From Azadirachta indica (taxonomy: Eukaryota; Streptophyta; Magnoliopsida; Sapindales; Meliaceae): a stretch of 64,000 bases of DNA. The translations under genes were made by a program, and so were the position numbers. The number at the start of each line of letters is the position of its first letter. Position 1 is the first letter of the stretch. The DNA is taken from NCBI GenBank assembly GCA_022749755.1, contig CM040444.1, positions 12,858,274 to 12,922,273 on the forward strand. The letters run 5' to 3'. This document shows positions 1-10,763 of the stretch, piece after piece. The notes under the pieces are model-generated. The model was given only the letters and a program-made list of their open reading frames with translations, had not been told where the DNA came from and did no database searches.

Positions 1-429
1 TATATATTCTAAAAAAATAATTACAAAATTGTTAGAGTTAAATTGAAAAATATCTTTAAAAATATTTGATAAATATTACAAGAAAATAATTCAAATTCCC
101 ACTAATCCAACCTAAATTCTTTTGACTATAGAACAGATTTTACAAATTGAATCAAAGACTTCCAACACTCTTGAAATAACTAAAACCAATTATATGCAAA
201 TTTTAAAAAAAAAAATTTTATTCCTATCATTTTATATATAGTAACATATTAATAATAGTAAATAATAAACAAAATAAAGAAAACTATTGGTTTAACACAG
301 ACGAGGAAAGCCAAGGTAAGGGAAAATATGACTTGAGTATTCATCTTTGATGCTTTAAATTGCTTTGCTGGGTGTAATTTAATGTAATGAAGGTAAATAA
401 GTAGCTTCAAATTTGTAAGAATGGGAGAG

Positions 430-460
<31 letters not shown>

Positions 461-462
461 AG
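1..462. other. AT-rich intergenic DNA with TA microsatellite
   Basis: No gene is supported here. The stretch is AT-rich with many in-frame stops on both strands. A (TA)n microsatellite lies at about 432-461, immediately before a dispersed repeat copy. The one open frame crossing it (249-494, minus) mostly translates the microsatellite. Confidence 0.6.
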
Positions 463-755
463 TTGATATCAAAAATTATAATTTCTGATATCACATAATA
501 AAAATTATATATTTCTTACTTTTTTGTGTGGAAGGAGAATTTTTATTACTGAATTGGTAAAGTAGCGTTTCTCTACATAGGTAAACCATAATATATATAC
601 TACCAGTTTCTTTATTCTAACATTATTATGAATTAAAATTTTCATAAAATTAAAAGTATATCTTATACAATCCTATCTTATCTTAAATTATGATTTCCAA
701 TTCTATCTTTACTTTCTTCGCAAGAATTCTCTTTTGGTAGGACTCACTTGTGGCC
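463..755. repeat. Dispersed direct repeat, copy A (~280 bp)
   Basis: This stretch matches 2914-3205 in the same orientation over about 280 bp by eye. Shared stretches include TTTTTATTACTGAATTGGTA and CATAATATATATACT. The two copies are about 2.2 kb apart. They could be old LTRs or two fragments of one dispersed element. No TG...CA ends, primer-binding site or target duplication could be confirmed, so no class is assigned. Confidence 0.6.
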
Positions 756-906
756 TAAGCTTGCTTTCAAGTCTTCTTTTATATTTCTTGATTAAAATAA
801 ACTTTAATAATATCAAACAGAGATTAACGTAAAGTCTGAGTTTTGACTAGATTTTCTCTTCAACAATTCACGTATGAAACAAATTTTATGATTCTCTTAA
901 TTATTG

Positions 907-1439
907 TGTGGTCTGAACTGAGATTAGATATTCTTTCAATAATATTTTTAGAACTTATTTCATTATCTGATCTAAACTGAGGTCAGATCTTTTTGCAATA
1001 ATTTGCTGAATAGGTAAAGCTTACTAATTTTCTGATCTGAACTATGGTCAGATCTTTTTGTAAAAAAAATTTTATCTCCTAATCTAAACTATAGTCAAAC
1101 TTTTCTACAAAAATTTTTTGAACTTTTAATATAAACTGTGGTCAGATCTTTTTGCGACAATATTTTAATCTTCTGATTTGAACTGTAGTCAGATTTTTTT
1201 ACAAGAACTTCTTAATCTTCTAATCTGAACTGTAGTTAAATTTTTTTGTGACAATATTTTAATCTTTTAATCTGAACTGTGGTAAAATCTTTTTGTAAGA
1301 ACTTCTTAATCTTTTGTTCTAAACTGTAGTCAAATATTTTTACAAGAACTTTTTAATCTTCTGATATGAACTGTGGTAAAATTTTTTTGTGAAAATTTAT
1401 TGATCTTTCGATATAAACTGTGGTCAGATCTTTTTCTTG
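907..1439. repeat. 47-bp minisatellite, about 11 degenerate units
   Basis: Tandem units begin near 907, 967, 1030, 1081, 1128, 1175, 1222, 1269, 1316, 1363 and 1410. From 1081 on the period is 47 bp. The core reads CTGAACTGTGGTCAGATC followed by a T run. The second half of the unit alternates between a GACAATATTTTAATC version and an AAGAACTTCTTAATC version over several units, suggesting an older 94-bp dimer. The array has no coding potential. Confidence 0.85.
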
Positions 1440-1834
1440 AATAGTAGAATATCAATTTATGTAGCCCCTTTTTTTTCTTTTTTCTCAAGAGAAGTTGGCA
1501 CCGCAAAGGTGCATGGTGTTGGTTTTTTACTCTTCTTTTCTGAGTTACGTGCTCTTCCTCGTATAGAAAAATCGCAATTCCTATGTTGCGTACTCCTTTT
1601 TGTGGAACAGAAGAATCTCAGCATTTTACAAAAGTGAAGGATGTCTTGATGAATAATGTCTTTAACAAACTCACAGCAATACTAAAAGATGTTATGGATC
1701 AGTATTAACATGCCGGTACAAGGTTCCTTCATGCCAAGCAAGTTCATGTTTCTAGTTTTATTAGTTTTATTTCATGAATTTCCTTAGTGGTTCACGAATA
1801 ACAGCATGTTGACAATCTCAACATGAACTACTAA
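1440..1834. other. Intergenic, nothing recognised
   Basis: An open frame of 66 codons (1437-1637, plus) starts at the edge of the minisatellite. It has no recognisable domain, signal or splice context and is treated as chance. Confidence 0.4.
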
Positions 1835-1995
1835 GCACAGATATGAGAGATTCCCATCCTTCCAATTTAATTAGTTCTATATAGCATCCTTTAAATAGCA
1901 AGTTATGCTAAACTATAAGCACAGATCTGAGAGATTCCCATCCTTCCAATTTAATTAGTTCAATATAGTAGCCTTTAAATAGCAAGTTATGCTAT
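1835..1995. repeat. 84-bp tandem duplication
   Basis: Two adjacent near-identical units start at 1835 and 1919. Both carry GAGATTCCCATCCTTCCAAT and AATAGCAAGTTATGCTA. They differ by a few bases and a short indel, so this is a local duplication of moderate age. Confidence 0.85.
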
Positions 1996-2913
1996 GTAAT
2001 TTGTATTCCCCATTAGCACTAATTTTTCCTTTCTTTCTATCAAATATATCAAAATTTGATTGGGACTTTTTAATAACTAATTAAGAATTATTTGACGAAT
2101 TACTTAAGAGGGTTTAATTAACCAATTTTTTTTTTCTGTGGAGTCAGCTTTTAATATATATATATTGATAATGTCCATTATTAATAAAATAATATTCATT
2201 TTCTTTTCTATGAATATGTATATATTATCATCTTTATATATATCAAGATTACTAGTTTTCCAAACCAATCCTTTTTCTACTTAATTGTAGTACAGAGAAA
2301 AAACTGAAGTCCTATCTTACCCTATTTACCGTATATTCTCGCTTGGGTCTTGAATTCTAATTCTACGTTCAGTTAATTTTTCAAAAAATAATAATGCGTC
2401 CCGTTAACTAACTGATATTATATAATAGTTCTTGGGTTAACTTAATAAACTTGTAATTTAAAAGCAAAATAGTCTATCATTAAGTCAACTAGCATGGTAG
2501 TCATTTAGCAACTCGTATATTGCAGACTTATCAAATATAAAAGTATAAAGTTTCAGAGAGGTCTGAATATATATAACCTGTATATCGTGGGAGGAGTTGA
2601 TTTACTTCCTTTTGTTGCTTTTGACCTGCTGGCTGCTGTTTACTCTTCCCCTTTTCTTTTGCAGATACGGAATAGACCATTAGATATGTTGGTACCTTTA
2701 GCAATGCAAACCCACTCATTGGATTCCACCTTATTGTTGTCCATTCTAGTCTTCTTTAATTGCTTCGACAATTATAGCTTAAACCACTTTTTTTTCTTTT
2801 CTTTTCTCTTCCCTCTATTTTAACTCCTTCTAAAATTGGTTTTTAGCTTTTAGTTCAATTTTTCATAGATGACGCCAACTTTTAATATCAAAAATTACAA
2901 CTTCTACCAACTG
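1996..2913. other. AT-rich intergenic, nothing recognised
   Basis: Homopolymer runs and TA-rich tracts dominate. Two short overlapping opposite-strand frames near 2531-2823 show no domain or codon pattern and are taken as chance. Confidence 0.5.
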
Positions 2914-3205
2914 TTGATACCAAAAATTACAATCTCACACAGTCAAAATTGTATATTTCTTATTTCTTTGTGTGGAAGGGGAATTTTTATTACTGAATTG
3001 GTAAAATAATATCTCTCTACATGGGCAGAGCATAATATATATACTGTCAATTTCTTTACCTTAGTAGTATTAGAAATTAGAATTTTCATAAAATCGAAAG
3101 TGTATCTTATGAGATCCTAATTTGCCTTAAATTGTGATTTCTAATTTTACCTTTACTTTTTCTACAAAGATTCTTTTCTAATCGAACTCACTTGTGAAAC
3201 ATCCG
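2914..3205. repeat. Dispersed direct repeat, copy B (~280 bp)
   Basis: This is the second copy of the repeat at 463-755, same orientation, with scattered substitutions. It begins TGATACCAAAAATTAC and ends near ACTCACTTGTG. It lies directly beside the LINE relic at 3249-4081, so it could be part of the same insertion, though no boundary is visible. Confidence 0.6.
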
Positions 3206-3248
3206 ACCAGAATCCCTACCAAACTGAGCTGAGCAAGACGCACTAAGA

Positions 3249-4081
3249 CTAATTAGGTATTAGGCCTCCTAGCACCAAAAAATGTGACGAACGGGTAACC
3301 AGCTGCCAAGGAGGAGAAAACTGTGCATAATTTAAACGTCGAACTAGTGAAAGAGAGTCACTCTCTATCCAAATACGATGCGAACGCCGAGTCCTGGCTT
3401 CTTCAATAGCGATAATAACCACCATAAATTTAGCATAAAAAGATGAATGATGACTGAGGATCGCTGAAAACCCACCACTGAAAGAACCATTGTGATTCCG
3501 AAAAACACCACCACAAGTAGACAAGCCTGGATTATCCTTAGATAAACCATTAGTATTCACTTATATCTAGCCCACTTTCTGGGGTTGCCAACTAACCCAA
3601 ATGATCTCGGGTGCTCTACCAAATTTAGGTTTAATTCCATGATGAGTCAGGACCTTAAGATCATTAAAATGAACCACATGACCTGGATAGAATTGGCAAA
3701 GGGTGATGAGAAGGTGTTTGCAATAAGCCATCTCACGAGAAGCAGTTGTTTTCGAGTTTTCAAGCGAAGAAGATTGCGAACTCTCCAAATTGTATGAGCC
3801 ACACAGTAGCAAGCTGCAACCCATATGTTCTGAATCTGAGAAGAAAATTGTTTTGTCATGAGAGAATACCAAAATGACAAACCATTATCGTCAGTGGAAA
3901 GATGGGTATTAAAGACGGATGCCAGCCAATTCCACAAAGATTGCGCAAAGGCGCAATGAAAGAACAAATGCCCTGTGGTTTCTACATGTGCAAACTCCAA
4001 ACATAGTTGACAAGTCAAAACCATATGCAATCTTAGATCACAGTGGATAGTATTAAAATGCTTATTAACTGCTCTTCCCAC
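3249..4081 (-). pseudogene. LINE (non-LTR retrotransposon) 3' relic: zf-RVT plus RNase H
   Basis: Two open segments on the minus strand form the C-terminal end of a plant LINE polyprotein. The upstream one (3647-4081) has the zf-RVT pattern: CQLC, then HVETTGHLFFHCAFAQSLWNW. The downstream one (3249-3560) has a plant RVT_3-type RNase H start (NTNGLSKDNPG, then CGGVFRNHNG) and a later WIESDSL motif. The segments are in different frames and the reverse transcriptase core is missing, so this is a 5'-truncated, frameshifted relic. No poly-A tail or target duplication was located. Confidence 0.8.
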
Positions 4082-5121
4082 TGTTATCTTTATTGTTTAA
4101 ACAATCATTGACCATAAGTCTAAAATTAAATTTTTTATCATAAAAAATTTAATTTCAAATTTATAGTAATTATCATCATGATCCTAATATATAAAATATA
4201 AAGTGTTATTTTAATAATATTTACAATAATCTAAATGAATGACAATGGTTATTGACTGGTGATAGAAAATAGTGTTAGGAATGAGAATTTTAAATGATTC
4301 AATAATAAATAAAAATAATATTAAACACAAAAATTGCCTTATTATTCTTTTAATTGATTTTTTTTTCTTTCGAAAAGTTCATTGTGATTTATCTTGGTTA
4401 TATTATTTTATTTAATTAGTTATTGATTTAATTATACGCAAGAAATCTTAGTGGTAATGGCATCGCGTTCTTCTAATTAATGTTTTTTTTTTCTTGTATA
4501 CATTTGCGTATATATATTCCCAAGAATTTAAATTTTCAAAAGAAAAATAATTAGACAGGGAAGTCGATCTATTATATATATCTAAATTTTTACGTACTGA
4601 ATACACTCTTATAACTAATAGGCTGGCTAATGAATAGAAATATGAGATTATAATTTTCAGTCTATTATTTCATTATCATTATAAAACTTTGATGACAATG
4701 CACATTTATCTGCATTTACTATTCATATACGATCATGTTATCAGTCTAATTGTCTAAAGATGTTACAAGTTTTAACATTTCACGTAATCATTTTTTCATT
4801 TGATGTCATCACTACGAATGCATTTCACTATCAATACCAACCACCAGCATATCTACATTTATCAGTTAATAATTCACTAAAAATTCATTGGTTTGGTTGC
4901 AGTTTTGTCGAGGTCAGGTCAATCTTCACTCACAGTCGTCAATGGTGACCAGCAAGTTAATTGGAAATCTCATATACATCCTCCACAGGGAAGGAAAAAG
5001 TTGCAGAAATATAAATAAATTAAAATAATGTGAACAGGTAAACGACATTTGATCAATCAATCAGCTGTGGTCTCAACAACTACATTTGACATTTTTGTAA
5101 TGCAGATTAGGGATGAGATGT
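4082..5121. other. AT-rich intergenic DNA upstream of the first proline-rich gene
   Basis: No coding or structural feature is recognised in most of this stretch. The last ~80 bases (about 5045-5121) resemble the upstream region of the 44.4 kb gene, for example TGATCAATCAATCAGCTG and ACATTTGACAT, so they probably belong to the promoter. Confidence 0.5.
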
Positions 5122-5131
5122 TGAACTAACA
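5122..5131 (+). promoter_or_regulatory. Shared upstream element TGAACTAACA
   Basis: TGAACTAACA followed by GGATCAAACT lies 174 bases before the start codon. The same ten bases occur upstream of the proline-rich gene at 44399 and the PELPK gene at 58754, in the same orientation relative to each gene. Conservation across three related genes suggests a regulatory site; the bound factor is unknown. Confidence 0.45.
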
Positions 5132-5228
5132 GGATCAAACTACAACAGGGTATTCAAAATTTTTTCCAAACCATGATTGCTGTTGCCAAAATAACCAACC
5201 TGATTGACCTTTTGCTTATATTTCTGCC

Positions 5229-5236
5229 TATAAAAA
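5229..5236 (+). promoter_or_regulatory. TATA box of the 5305 gene
   Basis: TATAAAAA lies about 70 bases before the chosen start codon, a normal distance for a plant core promoter with a short leader. The frame is open back to 5173, but that extension would include this TATA box, which argues for the start at 5305. Confidence 0.6.
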
Positions 5237-5304
5237 CCCAAAACTACTCTTTGGTTTCACCACTCAAATATCCTGAAACATCTTTGGATATCTACTATCT
5301 AACA

Positions 5305-5628
5305 ATGTCTTCTAGCAAATACTGTATCATCTTAGCTTTCTTTGTTGCTTTGACATTTTCCTCCATTGATGATGGTGTAGCAGCTCGTCATCTGTTGCAG
5401 TTGCCACCTTTGCCGAAACCGAACACGCTGCCGCCTTTGCCTTCAATTCCTACTCTTCCACAGCCTAAATTGCCAACATTGCCGCCGCTTCCAAGTATGC
5501 CCACGATTCCTACAATCCCAAAAGTTGCACTGCCTCCTCTTCCAAGCATGCCTACAATCCCTAATATCCCAACTACAATTCCTTCTTTCCCCTTTTTCTC
5601 TCCACCTCCTTCTACCAAAAGCCCTTGA
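5305..5628 (+). CDS. Small secreted proline-rich (PELPK-like) cell-wall protein
   Basis: Intronless, 107 aa. The chosen start (MSSSKYC) gives an N-terminal signal peptide: hydrophobic residues about 7-22, then a small-residue stretch ending ...DDGVAA before RHLLQ. The mature part is almost entirely proline-rich, built of LPPLPxxPTxP and MPTIPxIP repeats, and ends in SPPPSTKSP. Such proteins are exported and usually associate with the wall; no catalytic domain is present. The intact 44399 gene shares the signal peptide (FFVALTFSSID), the ARHL[LM]QLPPLP junction and promoter sequence, so the two are paralogues. A frameshifted relative lies at 19112. It faces the P450 pseudogene tail to tail, and the pair forms the duplicated unit. 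Function beyond a structural or signalling wall role is inference. Confidence 0.85.
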   Translation: MSSSKYCIILAFFVALTFSSIDDGVAARHLLQLPPLPKPNTLPPLPSIPTLPQPKLPTLPPLPSMPTIPTIPKVALPPLPSMPTIPNIPTTIPSFPFFSPPPSTKSP

Positions 5629-6056
5629 GTTTATGCTCTCTATATATATGGTAGCTTTTGCGAAGGCCTTGAATTTATTTGTTAGTAGGGATTATCGATT
5701 TGAGGTCTTCGATTGTTTGCTTTATGGTTGTTTAATTAGTTAAAGGGGCTTTTAATTTGGATATTGTTTAAAATTACGTTTTATTCGTATACCTACGTGT
5801 TATCCTATTTATTATTGTTTGTACTATATGAGTTGTTACTGAATAAGACGCATGGTTTTTATTATGGATCAAGATTTCATTTTATTTAAGTTTTTTCCAT
5901 AGGTAAATGCATGATTGTGATTGATGGTTAATAAATGAAATTATAATAAAGAAATAAATCTTGAATAATATATACACACACATACAAGTGTAAAAAACTT
6001 GTATTGATCATTGTAAAATTTGATTATGTTTGTCTCCATTACAAACAATAATACAG
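5629..6056. other. 3' region of the proline-rich gene
   Basis: This stretch is alignable with 19426-19870 downstream of the paralogue, including TATGGTTGTTTAATTAGTTAA and AACGCATGG/AAGCATGG-type variants. It probably holds the 3' UTR and convergent intergenic DNA. No separate gene is seen. Confidence 0.5.
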
Positions 6057-6269
6057 AAAAACAATATATTTTTATTCATTTGAACATTACAAAACACTCC
6101 ACTCGTGCAATAAACTAGCTAAAAATGACATTCAAATTAAGACTCATATAAGGTAATTATATATTGGTAAAAAACAATATATTTTTATTCATTTGAACAT
6201 TACAAAACACTCCACTCGTGCAATAAACTAGCTAAAAATGACATTCAAATTAAGACTCATACAAGGTAA
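6057..6269. repeat. 113-bp tandem duplication at the 3' end of the P450 pseudogene
   Basis: Two nearly identical units start at about 6057 and 6170. Both contain AACACTCCACTCGTGCAATA and CTAGCTAAAAATGACATTC. The paralogous unit has this sequence only once (about 19888-19985), so the duplication arose in unit 1 after the larger duplication. It lies in the presumed P450 3' UTR. Confidence 0.85.
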
Positions 6270-9200
6270 TTAATATTGCTGATAAATGGATTCAGCTAAT
6301 CTTGGTTTTGGAATAGCAAGTAGACTCTTGTCCTTCTGAAGAGTCAATCCAACACTTTCATTCAAATCATTCAAAATCTCGAAACGGCAATCCCACTCAT
6401 ACGCATGAAGAAACAAAGCATTCGATGAGCAAGAGGCCACCCAAGACATGTTCTTCTTCCTGATCCCAAAGGCAGCAAACAGAAGTCTTGTCCCTTCATA
6501 TCTATGCTTGATGCTACAAACCTTTCAGGTTTAAACTCATAAGGGCCTTCCCAAACCGTTGCTTCCCTTGCAATTCCTCAAACATTTACGTAAACAATGC
6601 AATGCTTCGGCAAATGGTAGCCTGCAACTTCACAAGCCTAAGTTGTTCGCCGAGGAACGCTCAACGAGGCTGCAGGGTGCAGCCGGAAAACTTCCTTTAC
6701 CGTTGCTTGGAGATAAGTCAAGTTAGGGATATCAGTCTCTACTACAAATCGGTTCTTTCCCACTACTTGATCAAGCTCTGATACTAGTTTGTTGTAGACG
6801 TGGGGTTTTCTTAAGATCTCAGTAGGCCCCATTCTACAGTGCTTGATGTTGTTTCTGTACCTGCAAGGAACATTTCCTTCAAAAGAAACAAATTAAAGAG
6901 ATAAAAAAAAGTGATCATTTTACTATTTGAAGAATTTTAAGTATAATTTATCAAATATATTATTTCTTTAACTATAAAATATTACATTTGTTATACACCA
7001 TTTTAAGCTTCTTACTTAATATGTCCATACCTTTTTTTGCACATATATAATTTAAAACAAGCCAATAAAAGAATTTGATAGACCCACTACTAAATTTTTA
7101 CAAGATACAAAAATAATTGTTTAAACCTATCATTACATATACTACCTTGGAATTATATAATTGGAGGAATACAAAATGCCAATTAAAAAATAAGGAAACG
7201 AATTGACAGCTCCATATTTTACATATATATTTATATTATTTGTAAAACGTTAAATCTATGCATTTTCAACGATTAATATTTAATCTGACACATATAATTA
7301 ATGAATATGTTAAACTCAATCTTGATACTTGGAATTGCATAAATCTAATAATAATTTACAAATAAGTGTAAATATATGGGTAAAAATATAAAGTTACTGA
7401 TCTTTCTCCTATATATAATTAGGATCATCAACTCTAATTTTTTTACAAACCACTAAATTTATCTCTTTTTAATGGTTGAAATTATATCTCATATATATAC
7501 TTTTAATGTATTAATTTTGCATAAATTAATTATATTAGACTTAATTTCAAGTATTAAGAACATATTGATATAATACAGTTTGAGCAAATTAAAGGGGCCT
7601 TGAACCTTGACCCTTATTTTTTTAGATTTATATATAATTTAACTTTTATAGTTTTGTAAAATTATCCACTACCTTTTAATTTATTATTTATTTTTAAAAT
7701 ATCAATTGAGTAATTCTACCTTTTATGCATCGACAGTCTAATTATTCATTCTTAGCTCTGCCTTTAATCTAATAGTTGAAAAATTATATAACATTTGTAT
7801 TAAAAAATATGGTGGTAGGATACTTTATCCTATATATATCACTTTTTATCAACTTAAAAATTAATTAAGGCAAAAGAGATTAGGATTAACTTACAGAGAC
7901 CATCCCTTTAATGACGTTTCCATGGAGTTGCTCCAAATTATTTTCTTTGTCATTGCTTCTATAATCCAAGAGAACATCCAACAAATCCTTTCTCTCATTC
8001 TTAGAAATTTTCATAACTCCCCCTCCGTCTCCTTCAATCTCTCTTCAATTAGCTGCTCATAAAAAGCATCCAATCCCTGAAAAAGAGTAGCAACTCTTTT
8101 CTTCGGTCTCTGTCGATCAAATGGCCTTAATATTGGGAGGAGATCAGCAGTGTTTGGGATGCCAATAACTTTCAGCATTTCCCAAAGCATCTCTTTAAAC
8201 TCTGCCCCTTTGTTTTTTGTGCTATCAAATAAGTTTTTAGACAATACTATGTTGCTTACAAGGTTTGCTAGGGACCTGAATGTTGGATTTTGAAATTGGG
8301 TATAATTGCTTGAGCAATCTGTGAACCTACAATGGATTGATTTGAGAGAGAATTAGATATAATAGTTATAATGCATTGTTAAAGCGTCAGGAATTTGAAT
8401 AAATTTGAATAATTTGAGTAAATTGAATGGTTTTTAGTAATATATTTGTTGTTTTCTATTTATCCGCACATGAATATAAATCTCGTATATTTTTGTGGAC
8501 AAACGGAGACAGGTTGTTTTATAAAATATAAGTTTTGTTATTTTAAACACTGTAAATTTTAAATAATTAAATTTTGATCCCTATAATTTAATCCACTTAT
8601 GAATATTAAACACACTTTGTATAAAAAAAACTTTAAAAAATGAATAAAAATTATAAGAGTATTTTTTAAAATTATAATCAAATAAATTTGTTGAGATTTT
8701 AGATACTAGTATTATGTTAAAAATTTTAACTTGCATAGTTACAAATTTATTAAATTAGAAAAATAAAAACTTTTATAACATCTCAATAGCAAACTGAATT
8801 ATATTCGGATTTTATACGAAACACCAAACATGCACTAAATTTATATCAAGAAAAGAGAAAATGAATGAGTTATTGGCTTGCCCTCGAGGACTGGCCGAAG
8901 TAATTTAAGGTGTTGTTTGGTTTGCCCAACACACGATTTTAAAACATCATCCCAAGATATATAGGTAAGTGTTTAGGATGCTACTTGGTTTGCCTAGCAC
9001 AAGGTTTCAAAACATTAACTCGAGATAGACGGGATTTTAAATAAAAAAGAAATGGACTCTGTCTACCCCTTTCTTATTTTTTTTTTAAAAGAAAAAGTTA
9101 TGGGCTTGTGCATGAGACGGGATGAGATGTGTGATAATAAATTTGGAATAATTGACAGCACACCTGCTCTCTCCGAAGTGGCTCAATCAATTCAAATGCC

Positions 9201-9456
9201 TTGGGAGACAACGGCTTGGTGATGAGGATTCGCCGGAGCTCCTTCCACCGAGCACCGTACTGCCGGAAAGCTGAGGGAGGCTGCCGAGAACAGGCCATCC
9301 TAAGGGGCCGGGAGGAGTATTCTTCGAATTCTCCCGGCGGCCTCCGAGAATTATTGGGATGAGAAAGTAAGCAGCAATGGAGGCCATTAGTACTGCTGTA
9401 AGAAGAAGGAAAGAAGAGAATTAACTAGCCAAGTTTGAAACCAATATTGAAAACAT
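6270..9456 (-). pseudogene. Cytochrome P450 pseudogene (paralogue of the gene at 19985-22953)
   Basis: All three exons of the intact paralogue are recognisable but broken. Exon 1 starts MFSILVSN at 9456 and has a TAA stop at 9421-9423. It then loses about 200 bp near 9262-9272, fusing the LPQLS region to QYGARW out of frame. Exon 2 (about 7900-8326) lacks about 26 bp near 8275 and has a stop after TEGEL. Exon 3 (6270 to about 6870) lacks one base near 6823 and has a stop at 6638-6640. The heme-loop region near 6450 still reads GSGRRTCLG, but out of frame with the upstream part. Some parts are still well matched to the paralogue (ETDIPNLTYLQATVKEVFR), so inactivation looks fairly recent. Intron 1 carries a 216-bp insertion. 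Confidence 0.9.
8881..9096. mobile_element. 216-bp retroposon-like insertion in the P450 pseudogene intron
   Basis: The insert is bracketed by a 12-bp imperfect duplication: GTTATTGGCTTG at 8869-8880 and GTTATGGGCTTG at 9097-9108. The paralogous intron reads GTTATGGGCTTG once (about 22389-22400), i.e. the empty site. The insert ends in a T/A-rich tail, and its body holds two related ~40-bp stretches (TTGGTTTGCC, then CACA and AAAACAT). Long target duplication and a simple tail fit a SINE or other LINE-mobilised copy, but no clear pol III A and B boxes were found. Confidence 0.65.
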
Positions 9457-10541
9457 GATTTCTTCCTTGTTGCACGTTTGATAGTGAGGAGAGGAGGAGA
9501 AATAGCTAGTTATATATAACACGATTGTGACGGTAAAAGAAATTTTCATGTGAAATCCCACACGGCACTACAATTGTGCACACAAACGCATGAATTCAAT
9601 AAACTATGATTTGTAATTTGGTCCATGTTCAGTATGTACAGGACGTACTGATAAGTGATATGATATATACTTTCTCCACTTTCTGATGTGCTTCATTTTT
9701 TATAGAAACCAGTAAAGCAACAAATTCATGCAAAGCAAAGCATAGGACTAGGCAGTAGAATTCCTATGGACATTATTAATTCTCCGGCCACTACCTAAAA
9801 TTTGGGATAACTAACGTTAACCGGTGCTCGACTAGGACTACTATTACTATAATAGTCTATATATAGTTGCTTTCTATCACCAAACAAGCAGTCCTACCAA
9901 AAGCATGTCAAGCAACACTCTTCTTATTTTTATTTATTTATTTATTTTAAAAAATTCGACTCTTTCTTCCTTCGTTAAATGAACATATATTCATTGTCAC
10001 GTTCATTGTTAGTCGCTCAAAGGTATCGGAGTGGGCAGACTGAAGACAACTTGCACGTCTATTATTCAGTTAATTTAAATAGACAAAGATTTGAGGATAT
10101 TAATTCCTCGTTTGATTTCTCGAAACAAACTATATCGCCTAGACTTGTGCGGAATTTTATGTGGTTCATGGAAGTTCCGTAGTTTTCAAAACAGTATTAA
10201 TATCATTGGTATGTATACACTAAGTGATTTTCTGAAGAATACACTTGATATTTCCATGCTAGAGTTCAAGTTTCAATAACACTAAAGATTTTCTAGTTTG
10301 ACTACCAATTATCTCAGGGTTGATGTCCATATCGCACACCTTATGTTTAGATCTGTAGAATTAATTGTCACATCTAAATTCTCAGTAAATAGCATATATA
10401 AATATATTATATATAAGTTATAATATTCTTAAAAAAAAAAAACAAAAAGCAAATTAATTTGTAGCTAGCTTGAAATGATAGATGGTGTTAGCTTAACTTG
10501 TCCATGAATCAGTAAATGCACTTCTTCACTCATTGTTTATA
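9457..10541. other. Upstream flank of the P450 pseudogene
   Basis: The first ~60 bases include a TATATATAA-type promoter relic near 9513. The rest holds no recognisable gene. Two overlapping 62-67 codon frames (9979-10279) have no domain. From about 10384 the sequence is alignable with 24700 onward in unit 2. Confidence 0.5.
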
Positions 10542-10546
10542 CATTC

Positions 10547-10763
10547 TGTTAACGAAATCAAGTAAATCAAGCATTATAATATCTTGATTTACAAGCATAT
10601 TATTTCCTTCAATTTGATTTCATTTTTCTTTATTATTATGATTTTATTTCCTTGTTTGATCTTATTACTAGTACATATTTTTTTTTTATGTTCATTGTAA
10701 ACCCATAAAAAGGCATCCATATACAGTATTTTACTCAAGAAATAAAAAATCAATTTCCTCGCA
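10547..10763 (+). repeat. Left LTR of the copia element
   Basis: 217 bp from TGTTAACGAAATC to CCTCGCA. It matches the right LTR apart from substitutions and one ~42-bp internal duplication carried only by the right LTR (TCTTGATTTGCAA present twice there). Confidence 0.8.

Noticed and set aside
907..1439. CRISPR-like regular repeats
   Set aside because: Units are contiguous and diverged, with no distinct spacers, in plant nuclear DNA; this is a minisatellite.
5388..5618. Minus-strand Gly/Val/Ile-rich frame
   Set aside because: Shadow of the proline-rich gene on the opposite strand, produced by repeated proline codons.
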